This document shows positions 9,801-15,944 of a stretch of DNA of 27,246 nt, piece after piece (position 1 is the stretch's first letter; each line of letters opens with the position of its first letter). The position numbers and the translations under genes were made by a program. The DNA comes from UBA2428 sp002343545 (GTDB lineage: Bacteria > Bdellovibrionota > UBA2428). The notes below the pieces were generated by a model that did not search any database, was not told where the DNA came from, and saw only the letters and a program-made list of their open reading frames with translations. The stretch covers positions 1 through 27,246 of the forward strand of contig CALFZE010000034.1 of assembly GCA_937952285.1 (NCBI GenBank), given 5' to 3'.

Positions 9801-10020
9801 CCGAATCCGCGTTCGCGCGCACCCGGCCGAAATCGTAGGTCGACGGCGAGAAAGCGATGGCCGAGTTTCCGACCTCGCCCTCGGCCGACTCGACCTTTCC
9901 CGCCGTTCCGATATTCAGGAAGGTATCCAAAGGCAACGAAGGCTTGCACGCCGACAACAAGACAAACGCCCCGGCCCCTCGCAACGTCGCTTTCACCTTT
10001 CGTCCCATCGCCACCGACAC
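6808..10020 (-). CDS. Large surface lipoprotein with FN3-like and LamG domains
   Basis: The 1,070-residue product has lipobox LLSAC (Cys25) with Lys at +2, so an outer-membrane or surface lipoprotein is likely. Domains in order: HYDIN/choice-of-anchor-D-like (about 50-150), FN3-like (about 165-250), Ig/cadherin-like (about 255-360) and three LamG/concanavalin-type jellyrolls. LamG2 (about 495-722) interrupts LamG1, whose second half resumes at about 724-815; LamG3 fills about 820-1060. LamG2 and LamG3 are close paralogues (shared KSLRYY and PLEIGTM). Such modules bind glycans or proteins. It is the last gene of the motor operon, 4 bases past the barrel gene stop. Starts at GTG 10020, GTG 10014 or ATG 10008 are all possible; a GAGGG at 10026-10022 fits 10014 or 10008 best. 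Confidence 0.85.
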   Translation of the reverse strand: MSVAMGRKVKATLRGAGAFVLLSACKPSLPLDTFLNIGTAGKVESAEGEVGNSAIAFSPSTYDFGRVRANADSAEAVIAIKNVSRLEVRVTSVSATNSQYSLIGHDCPAVLAPKEGCAATVRFAPTLGGAFSNALSVGYSISSLDSTYVSSMGFLGTGVTPLEFAGIDSIDEVRSTSLRVRWLANADAANFLVFQQTPSGAILRKTALAGASSVTVSDLEPNTAYTFKVQATDALGVVTTTSATASATTRPAPVLTTIANRGFPAHFVTAGQAMNPAIDLDNVVSGSDDAMVYSCRFDRVVDGAVVAGADCGTLGGLVFGTSTGTLSWTPDADLQGPFEFKVTGTWFGERSDEEIFVVDVALGYARVGLIAEFDASFANLLSNASNGPFGGVWKNLSLLGSSWDGVLRSGLWTRGWVGDGSLASPYALAFHGPSGDRVDFGAGLSARSEFMVSAWVKAGDREVAKAHLFGNGGESGGGFVVRQSTDGHYQVGVGGLAGTYEDVVLGRNPKGYWRFEESAAVSGAADTSSLGLHGTFSAGVARALAASSQLGGGRAAGFASNGASYVDVAHSNHLNFPSGFSVSAWIYPTSSTSYRAILGKGSGNPNYCYLFVLDNGTLYPSLYMSTANASWANRATVAATLNAWNHVAATFDPATKSLRYYVNGEAAGSYTTGGSNVETCASSPLEIGTMIGHTYGFQGRLDEVALFDTVLTPEQVREIGSGVAGCSSSTPILENEWVHLGAHVKDADKSLKFYVNGALSCERNYEGDLAGSTSLLLGATASGGDGWTGEIGDLRIYETADAASIAALAAKTRPKYRATPPRVLDGNILHLDAELADGLGPPAAGCALTSWKDLSDNQLLGPLTNFTGCGASSGWNGSGAVDDPYRLSFDGYAAQPNADYLSFAANPALTVANGVSIQLWVRPAGVGGNSGYQALMGKGSNPYNYLLAFDANTLKPSLYVSGANESWSNSSTTSLPPAEWSNVAVTFHAATKSLRYYIDGRLDRALTTAGATMTSAPAAPLEIGTMLNNTYPFRGDMAVISVYDRALDADEVLQNCAAFQGRFAAKLCEP

Positions 10021-10024
10021 GCCC

Positions 10025-10645
10025 TCAGTAGGACCAACCGACGCCCGCGAAGACGCCCCTAATGCTCGTCGTTTCGCCGAGGTAGTAGCCCAGGCGCGCG
10101 TTGGCCATCAGCGCTCCGGACCCGACGTCCCAGTGCCCGCCGAGGCTCGCGTAGAAACCCGGTAAGGGGACGACGCTCGAGCCGCTCGAAAAAATGAGTT
10201 CCTCGAATCCGGCCCCGAGCGCGAAGGCGCGCCCTCGTCGTCCCTCCCGAACGAGAAACTCGCGATCTTCGATCCAGATCCTCTCGTCCCGCGCACGAGC
10301 ATTTCCCCAGAAGCGCCAAACGCCTCCGGCTCCGAGCGAGGTATAAAGATGCTGGAAGCCGTCGAGTCGAAACGAAGTTCCGAGGCGAAGTTCCACCAGC
10401 CAACGATCGGCCAGGAAAGACTCGTACCCCAACCGAAAGCCTATTCCCTGCAGACTCGAAGCGCTCGAACTCAAGCGAGCGTACTCAGATCCCAGGGCGA
10501 AACGATGGCGGCTCTCCGAGATTTGGCGCCGAAAAGACATTTTTGCGCCGGGCTCGTCATCCGCCGCGGAGGCCGCGCCCGCGAAGCCCAGGATGACGAG
10601 CAAGGCACCGCGACTAGGCCGCGCGAGGAACTTCGACATTCTCAT
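10025..10645 (-). CDS. Predicted outer-membrane beta-barrel protein
   Basis: The start at ATG 10645 (or ATG 10639) is chosen for a GGAAGGGG just upstream and the signal peptide that follows, ending GAASA. The frame extends to 10711, but that adds a basic, unsuitable leader. The mature protein of about 180 residues has alternating polar/hydrophobic strands (for example LVELRLGTSF, FYASLGGHW, ALMANARLGYYL) and ends VGWSY. An aromatic C-terminus is typical of BAM-inserted barrels, probably of 8 strands. It overlaps the fusion-gene stop by 26-32 bases and is followed 4 bases later by the LamG lipoprotein gene. That placement suggests it is the outer-membrane element of the motor assembly (inference). 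No specific family is recognised. Confidence 0.7.
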   Translation of the reverse strand: MRMSKFLARPSRGALLVILGFAGAASAADDEPGAKMSFRRQISESRHRFALGSEYARLSSSASSLQGIGFRLGYESFLADRWLVELRLGTSFRLDGFQHLYTSLGAGGVWRFWGNARARDERIWIEDREFLVREGRRGRAFALGAGFEELIFSSGSSVVPLPGFYASLGGHWDVGSGALMANARLGYYLGETTSIRGVFAGVGWSY

Positions 10646-12140
10646 CGGCCCCTTCCTTCGCGTTCTTCCCGCGTGCCTGAATTTCGCGCAGAATCTCGCC
10701 CATGACTTCACCGTCCCGGCGGATCGGGACTTTGCCGACGATCTCGCGGAGCCGGAAGACCTTTTTCTCGGGCATGAGCGACTCGAGGGTCGCCAGATAC
10801 TCTTCGGGCCCCGTCCAGACCTCGGCGAGCGCCGGGGCCGAGTAACGCGCCAGGATCTCTCGCGTCTCTTCGGCGCCGAGAAGCCTGAGCCAAGTCAGAC
10901 TCGGGATGCTCATCATATGATCGACCACCCGACCCGGATTCTCGAGGATCAAACGTTCGTCCTCGACGTCGACCTTATGGATCTGAAGGTTCGCAAAGAG
11001 CCGTCGGGCCGACGTGGCCGCCGAAGCGGAAGGCTGCAACGTCGTCGCCTTCGCCGGCGCGGCGGAACACTCGAGGCGTTCCCTTAGCGAAAGCCGGGAA
11101 TGCGCGCGGCGGATCGGCGAAAGCGCGTGCCAAGCCGAACGATCGCGCCTTACCCACGCCGCGAGGTCGTCGTTATTCACGGCGTCCAGCCGCAAGGCCG
11201 GACCGACGTAGTAAGGATGCTGGTGAAAGCCAAGATCGACGGCCTCGACGCCCGCAAAGTACGAGGCGTAAGGCATGGCAAGATTCCACTGCCGCATGAC
11301 CAGCCCGCGCTGCTCGAAACTCATGCGCCCCCATAGGAAGCGCGCGTAGCCGTCCAGTTCCGCCCAATAGCAGTCGGAAAGTAGGGCGACGAGGCTTTCC
11401 GCTCCGAGTTCCCGCACGACGTTGGTGTCCGCCCCCGTCGTCCCGGTCGGAGCCGCGAAAAATTCCTTGGGCGGAGGCGGCAAGGCTCCGCGACCCACGG
11501 AATGGAGACCGTCCTCGGAAGGACGTGAGTCTCGGATTGCCTGCGCCAGCGAGGCCGCGCCGCGCGAAGCCTGACGTCCGCCCATGAGCAGACGCACCAA
11601 TGCGAACAGGAGGTAGGTCCCGACGAGGGCCGGAACGCCCTTCACGATAAGCTCGAGCAAGCGATCGAAACGCGAAGTCACTCCTTCGAAAAGCTGGCGA
11701 AGTTCCGCGGCGGCCTCGTTCGTCGGCTTCGTTGCTTTCTCCCCGCCGAGGGCGACCAGATCGGGGGGCGTTCGCTCGAGGCGCACGCGCAACCCGCGCA
11801 CCCCCGAGAGAACCTGCCGACGAAGCATCGTCTCGAGCGAAGGCGGAAAAGGGTCCAGCGAACTGTTCACGACCACGTCGACCGATTCGATATCGTTCCA
11901 GTCGATCCTCTTTTCGTCGATCAGACCCGAGACGTTGAGTCCGACCCCCGGCAGCTCGGCCGGTGACTCCCGAAAGCGGATGTTCACGAAGACCTGCGCC
12001 TTCGGGTCGATGGCCCGGACCACGTTCAGGAACTTCTCCTGGACCCGCGTCTCCAGATCGATACGGGCCCGGACGGATGCCAGCGCCACGCCACCCCAAC
12101 ACACCGAGAGGACCAAAAGTTTGCGTAGGACGAAAGTCAT
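10614..12140 (-). CDS. FliF/FliG-like fusion: periplasmic domain, one TM, cytoplasmic domain
   Basis: The 508-residue protein begins with a signal peptide or N-terminal anchor (about 5-21). Residues 25-132 resemble the second periplasmic part of FliF: RVQEKFLNVVRAIDPKAQVF like its VxxLLxxxxGxxxxxV segment, then VDVVVNSSLDP and GLRVRLERTP. One membrane helix follows (about 163-187), then a polar linker. Residues 243-285 (AESLVALLSDCYWAELDG) recall FliG middle-domain helices. Residues 382-490 (LILENPGRVVDHMM, FRLREIVGKV) recall the FliG C-terminal torque domain. The gene shares ATGA with motB and has GGAGG 8 bases upstream. I infer a rotor-like partner of the MotA/MotB stator. The similarity is weak and unverified; it could instead be an unrelated stator-associated protein. 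Confidence 0.55.
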   Translation of the reverse strand: MTFVLRKLLVLSVCWGGVALASVRARIDLETRVQEKFLNVVRAIDPKAQVFVNIRFRESPAELPGVGLNVSGLIDEKRIDWNDIESVDVVVNSSLDPFPPSLETMLRRQVLSGVRGLRVRLERTPPDLVALGGEKATKPTNEAAAELRQLFEGVTSRFDRLLELIVKGVPALVGTYLLFALVRLLMGGRQASRGAASLAQAIRDSRPSEDGLHSVGRGALPPPPKEFFAAPTGTTGADTNVVRELGAESLVALLSDCYWAELDGYARFLWGRMSFEQRGLVMRQWNLAMPYASYFAGVEAVDLGFHQHPYYVGPALRLDAVNNDDLAAWVRRDRSAWHALSPIRRAHSRLSLRERLECSAAPAKATTLQPSASAATSARRLFANLQIHKVDVEDERLILENPGRVVDHMMSIPSLTWLRLLGAEETREILARYSAPALAEVWTGPEEYLATLESLMPEKKVFRLREIVGKVPIRRDGEVMGEILREIQARGKNAKEGADENVEVPRAA

Positions 12141-12883
12141 GGGACCTCCACTTCGACGGGTTCGAGGACCAGGCTCAACGTGCGCGAGTTCCGACCGAAC
12201 TCCGCCGTGCCTTTGGCCGCTAGTCGCTCCGGGGCGAAGCCGCGCTTCACCATCAACTGCAGAAAACGCGTCGCTCGCAATGAGCTCAGATCGAAGTTGT
12301 CGCGGATCGCGAGCCGCCCACCCTTCGCGGCGACCGGCGCACGATCGCTATGACCGACGACCGTGATGCCGATCCGATCCCGGAAAGCCCCGAGACGTTC
12401 GAGCAGCTCCCCCAAAGCCTTCGCTTGATCCCTTCGCGGATCGAGACGCCCCAGGTCGTAGATGTCCTCCGGCAAATGGACGACGAGGCCCTGTTTGGCG
12501 GGCTCCACGTCGAGGTTCGCGAGGTCGCCGAGGCTCGTGCGCAAGGTCGCCAAAGAACGGAAAGCGCGCGAGGCACCTGCCGAAGCATCGCCCGGGGCGG
12601 CCACCGGGCCCGCCGGCGCGACGTCGGAAGCACCCTTGGCCGGCAATCCCCCGCTCCCCTTCGCTCCCACGCTCGCCACGACTTGTTGGATGATCGTCTG
12701 TTTCTTGGGCGCATCCGTCGAAAAAAAGAGGATGAAGAAACTCAGGAGCACCATGAGGAAGTCGGCGTAGGAGACGGCCCAAGACTCGCCGCCTTCCTCG
12801 ACAGGCGGACGCTCCGCTTCCCGCCCCAGCCGGGGTAAGCCGGGTTTCGCTTTCGATCTAAGCGGCGCGGCCACGGAGTTCAT
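12137..12883 (-). CDS. motB: MotB-like stator subunit (peptidoglycan-binding)
   Basis: The 248-residue protein has a cytoplasmic basic N-terminus, then one membrane helix with the MotB hallmark SYADFLMVLLSFFILFF. Asp41 is the expected ion-binding residue equivalent to Asp32 of E. coli MotB. A flexible Gly/Ala/Pro linker leads to an OmpA-type peptidoglycan-binding domain (about 140-245) with VVGHSDRAPV, SSLRATRFL and a variant FGRNSRTLSLVL end. It would anchor the stator to the cell wall and carry ions with MotA. The ATG overlaps the motA end by 26 bases and lacks a good ribosome site, so it is probably translated by coupling. The hallmark Asp suggests protons, but sodium is not excluded. Confidence 0.92.
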   Translation of the reverse strand: MNSVAAPLRSKAKPGLPRLGREAERPPVEEGGESWAVSYADFLMVLLSFFILFFSTDAPKKQTIIQQVVASVGAKGSGGLPAKGASDVAPAGPVAAPGDASAGASRAFRSLATLRTSLGDLANLDVEPAKQGLVVHLPEDIYDLGRLDPRRDQAKALGELLERLGAFRDRIGITVVGHSDRAPVAAKGGRLAIRDNFDLSSLRATRFLQLMVKRGFAPERLAAKGTAEFGRNSRTLSLVLEPVEVEVP

Positions 12884-13559
12884 CCTCGATGAAGGAGCGA
12901 CTTTCGCCGCGGTTGATGAGCAAAAGGAGCTCGTAAACGCCCTGGTTCAACTGGGACTCGTGCACGTGCTTCACGTGCAAACGATCGGCGAGCGGGCCGA
13001 CGACCGCGTTCGTCAGGATCAACCCGTAGAAGGTCGCCGTCATCGCGAGCGAGAGGTTCGCGCCGATATTATCCTTGTTGTTGTCGAGGCCCTGGAAGAG
13101 CGCCACCATCCCGATGACGGTCCCCACCATTCCCAGCGCCGGAGGGTACTTGGCCAGGTTCTTGAGCGCCTGGACCGCGTCGAGCTGCTTGTGCTCGATC
13201 TCTCGTTTCTTTTGCGAGACGAGCGCCACGAAAAGTTCCGGGTCCACGCCCTGCTCCCACAACTCCGAAGCGTAACGGATGAGGGGATGCCCCGACCGGG
13301 TCGCGCGGGACTTGTTCTCGCTCAGGCTGCGGAGCTCGCCTTCGTAGCCGTCGAGCGCTTCCTCGCGACGGAACATCTGCGCGAAGGCCCGGGCCAACGA
13401 CTTCAGGACCGCCGGAGGATTGGAGAGCACGAGCACGGCGACCGAGCCTCCCCCCACGATGATGATGGAGTGCCATTGGAAGTAGGCGCTACCCGCGCCG
13501 CCGAGCGAGAAGAGGAGAACCCCGACGATCATGGCAAAACCCAGGATGAGCGTGATCAC
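12858..13559 (-). CDS. motA: MotA-like stator subunit
   Basis: The 233-residue protein has four hydrophobic segments (about 1-20, 30-46, 137-157 and 172-192) with the MotA signature PPALGMVGTVIGM. Pro140 and Pro189 are 49 residues apart, the same spacing as Pro173 and Pro222 of E. coli MotA. The cytoplasmic loop carries a KSRATRSGHP segment where Arg88 can be aligned with the torque Arg. The partner acidic residue is not at the usual +8 position (Tyr96), and the nearest is Glu99. There is no long C-terminal tail of the ZorA kind. The GTG start overlaps the upstream stop as GTGA, with GGGGGA upstream. It forms the ion channel with MotB. Confidence 0.92.
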   Translation of the reverse strand: MITLILGFAMIVGVLLFSLGGAGSAYFQWHSIIIVGGGSVAVLVLSNPPAVLKSLARAFAQMFRREEALDGYEGELRSLSENKSRATRSGHPLIRYASELWEQGVDPELFVALVSQKKREIEHKQLDAVQALKNLAKYPPALGMVGTVIGMVALFQGLDNNKDNIGANLSLAMTATFYGLILTNAVVGPLADRLHVKHVHESQLNQGVYELLLLINRGESRSFIEDELRGRAA

Positions 13560-14119
13560 GGCGTTTTTCCCCCTTTGAGTTGCTCGACGAAGCGGCGCCC
13601 CTCGGCGTAGTCCGGCAGGGCCTTGAGGGCCTTCTCGCCCAGCGCGAGCGCCTCTTCGCGACGACCGCGCAGGAAAAGAAGGCTCGCCTCGACGAAATCA
13701 AGAAAACCGAGACGGGGATTCTCCGCGCGCAAACGTCCGAGGGCGGCCTCGGCCTCCTCCAGGCGTTTGCGGCGGACGAGATCCTGGAGATCGTTCAGCC
13801 GGACCATAAGGTCGCCGACCTTGCGATCGACCTCGCCGGACAAGCGATCGCGCACCGCCTCGGGCGGCGTCGGGGCCGAGATTTTCAGGGTTTCGCCCGC
13901 GTCCGCCCCGACGACCAAAAGGGGAAGGCGCCCGGGGGCGATGATCTGGTAGGCACCGTTCGATCGCAGATCGAAGCGGCCGCCGGAGCTCACCTTCGTC
14001 GCCCCCCCATCCGCCATGTCGATCACGTCGGCGTCGTGGCCCAACTCAAGCTTCGTCGCGGCCGCCGAAGAAACGGCCACAAGGCAAAGGTAACTTAGCG
14101 CAGATCGGAAGGCGTCCAT
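13556..14119 (-). CDS. Periplasmic TPR-like protein, first gene of motor operon
   Basis: The 187-residue product has a signal peptide (to about residue 21, VAVSSAAA). A small beta-rich segment (about 25-85) is followed by a helical, charged region (about 90-125) and one or two TPR-like helix pairs (about 130-180, with REEALALGEKALKALPDYAE). It is probably a periplasmic scaffold or assembly factor. Its stop overlaps the motA GTG, so it is in the same transcript and likely the same machine. No strong Shine-Dalgarno lies before the ATG. The 95 bases between it and the next gene upstream contain no promoter I can call with confidence. No named family is recognised. Confidence 0.7.
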   Translation of the reverse strand: MDAFRSALSYLCLVAVSSAAATKLELGHDADVIDMADGGATKVSSGGRFDLRSNGAYQIIAPGRLPLLVVGADAGETLKISAPTPPEAVRDRLSGEVDRKVGDLMVRLNDLQDLVRRKRLEEAEAALGRLRAENPRLGFLDFVEASLLFLRGRREEALALGEKALKALPDYAEGRRFVEQLKGGKTP

Positions 14120-14214
14120 GCGGACTCTATCGTGCTAAGCGCCGCGAGAACTGAGGACTTTGCCAAAGGCTTGACGAACGGAAGCTCCTTTTAGTGGTCC
14201 CGTTCGCCACACAC

Positions 14215-15063
14215 CTAAGGATTCTTCAGGGCTCGGTACTGCGCGTCCTCGCGATTCTCGAACTCGAGAACGAAGCGGGCGCGACCGACGCGGTTCAGGA
14301 GCTCCGGCAAGTCGATCTTCGGTTGCCCCTTCGCGTCGAACTGGCTCGCGTAGGATCCCATGTCGGGAGCGTCGAGCCGGAAGTCGAGGAGTCTGCCCAC
14401 GACGTAGTTCGAGAAGCGAAAAGCTTCGTACTCGTTCAGCAGCGTCATGAAGTCCAAGAAGCTGGTTCTTTCCTTCTCGAGCGCCTTTTGCGCGCGAAAG
14501 GCCGCGTTCCAGCCGCTCGCGTAGGCCGGTACCGGGCCACGACGGGGCTCGAAGGCCAGCTGGAACTGCGAGGAATGGCGAAGCTCGTGGATGAGCAGCA
14601 AGAGAGCCGAGAACTTGTTTTTGTCGGCACCCAACGACTTCGCGTTGATGAAAACCTTGCCGGCGTCGGGACGCGCGGGATCGAACTCGAAGAAGGCGCC
14701 GCGGGCGAAGTCGTCGTCGAGATGGAGCGCGGGAGCCTTCACGCCCGCCAACCCGGACTGAACTTCGAAGATGCGGCGAAGCACGCGCTTCTGCGCGGCC
14801 AGCTCCAAGCGGTCGAAGCGACGGACGTCCGCCGTGAGCGCGCGATCGGCCGCGAGCGCCGCGACCAAGGCGTCGCCTTGGATCAAGGAGATCTCGTGCA
14901 AAGCCCGAAGGGACGCCTCGGCTTCGGGTTGGAGCGCGAAGGCCGCCGGGTACTGACGCTGAACGGCGGACTGGATGAAGAAACGCGGATCGCGCGGCCC
15001 TTCGGCAAGGGCGGGCGCCGCGGCGACGGCGAACAAGGTCAACAAGAGCGTGAAGGGATTCAT
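14215..15063 (-). CDS. Secreted HExxH putative zinc metallopeptidase
   Basis: The ATG at 15063 follows a strong AGGAGG. The 282-residue protein has a signal peptide (ending APALA-EG). It contains LLLLIHELRHSSQF (His-Glu-Leu-Arg-His near 158-162), a textbook HExxH zinc site in a hydrophobic helix. A downstream NEYEAFRF helix about 50 residues later could give the third, glutamate ligand of a gluzincin. I cannot place it in a named peptidase family. It probably acts in the periplasm or outside the cell on peptides or cell wall. It is divergent from the HTH regulator gene across 115 bases, so that regulator may control it. Confidence 0.7.
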   Translation of the reverse strand: MNPFTLLLTLFAVAAAPALAEGPRDPRFFIQSAVQRQYPAAFALQPEAEASLRALHEISLIQGDALVAALAADRALTADVRRFDRLELAAQKRVLRRIFEVQSGLAGVKAPALHLDDDFARGAFFEFDPARPDAGKVFINAKSLGADKNKFSALLLLIHELRHSSQFQLAFEPRRGPVPAYASGWNAAFRAQKALEKERTSFLDFMTLLNEYEAFRFSNYVVGRLLDFRLDAPDMGSYASQFDAKGQPKIDLPELLNRVGRARFVLEFENREDAQYRALKNP

Positions 15064-15141
15064 GGGACCTCCTGCGGAAGCCTTACCCCTTTGGCGCGAC
15101 GCCGAGAAACGTCCGCACGGAAAGGATCAAATTACGCTACC

Positions 15142-15147
15142 TATACA
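15142..15147 (+). promoter_or_regulatory. Possible -10 element for the HTH regulator gene
   Basis: TATACA lies 31 bases before the ATG at 15179, inside an AT-rich stretch (15130-15150) of the shared divergent region. The -35 is not recognisable. An AGAAGG lies downstream but is about 20 bases from the ATG, so ribosome entry is unclear. Confidence 0.25.
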
Positions 15148-15178
15148 ACCCAGAAGGATCACCCTAAGATCCCATCCG

Positions 15179-15928
15179 ATGAGCTCGATTTTTCGGCAAA
15201 ACCTCCTCTCGGCCCTCCGCGACCTCTTGAAGGAACGCGGCATTACCTACGCCAAACTCGGGCGATCGCTCGGGCTCTCCGAACCTTCGGTCAAACGGCT
15301 CTTCGGCGGACGATCCCCCCTCACGCTCGAGCGACTCGAGGCGGTCTCGGAGTTCCTGGGGATCTCGGTGTCGGATCTCATCGTGCGCGCCGAAGGCCGT
15401 CACGCCCGCAACGAATCCTTCACGCGCGAGCAGGAGCAAGCCTTCGCCGAACGCCCCGGTCTCCTGGGTCTCTTCCGGGATCTTTACTCCGGTCGCGCCC
15501 CCGAGAAAGTCCGTCGCGCGTGGAAACTCGACGCGCCCGCCTTCTTCCGCGCCCTCCGTCGACTCGAGAAACTGGGACTCATCGATCTCCATTCGGACCG
15601 GCATATCGCCTTCAAGGTTCGCGGCGTCTTGCGCTGGAGCCACACCGGAGAGCTGGCCCGACGGCTCGTCCCCGAGCAGAACGCTCCTTTTCTCGAGCAC
15701 GTGTACGCCGACTTGGGTCGCTCGACGACCTCGTTCCTGAGCTCGGAAGTCGAGATGACCAGGGAAAGCTTCGACGAGCTCGCGCGGGATCTCCAGGAGC
15801 TCGGCCGCAAGTACCGCGGCATCGCCCTGCGCGAGTCGCAGACGCTCCCTAAGTCGTCGCTGCTCTCGGTGCGCTGGCTCGCCGCGGCCGCCCCCTTCCG
15901 TACCGACTGGACTCGCTACCCTCTCTAG
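15179..15928 (+). CDS. XRE-type HTH regulator with DUF4423-like C-terminus
   Basis: The start is ATG 15179; the frame is open upstream but overlaps the divergent gene. The 249-residue protein has a Cro/C1-type helix-turn-helix (about 5-65: TYAKLGRSLGLSEPSVKRLF, then LEAVSEFLGISVSDLI). A helical or winged-helix region with FFRALRRLEKLGLIDLH (about 120-140) follows. The C-terminal part (ESFDELARDLQELGRKYRG, then VRWLAAAAPF) resembles the DUF4423 domain of the TIGR02147 family known from Bdellovibrio and Fibrobacter. The N-terminal HTH is unlike that family, so this looks like a hybrid. It probably binds DNA in the divergent gap and regulates itself and the HExxH gene (inference). Confidence 0.82.
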   Translation: MSSIFRQNLLSALRDLLKERGITYAKLGRSLGLSEPSVKRLFGGRSPLTLERLEAVSEFLGISVSDLIVRAEGRHARNESFTREQEQAFAERPGLLGLFRDLYSGRAPEKVRRAWKLDAPAFFRALRRLEKLGLIDLHSDRHIAFKVRGVLRWSHTGELARRLVPEQNAPFLEHVYADLGRSTTSFLSSEVEMTRESFDELARDLQELGRKYRGIALRESQTLPKSSLLSVRWLAAAAPFRTDWTRYPL

Positions 15929-15944
15929 ATCTTTCGGGCTCGGT

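Noticed and set aside
12137..13559. MotA/MotB pair as Zorya (ZorA/ZorB) antiphage components
   Set aside because: The MotA-like protein has no long cytoplasmic tail, no ZorC/D or ZorE is present, and the neighbours are envelope and surface proteins.
12137..13559. MotA/MotB as the ordinary flagellar stator
   Set aside because: Not fully excluded, but no flagellar gene is adjacent and the operon is tied by overlaps to a fusion, a barrel candidate and a lipoprotein gene.
14194..15852. A 552-codon plus-strand frame spanning the HExxH and HTH genes
   Set aside because: It crosses two well-defined genes in another frame, and the translation is Arg-rich without domains.
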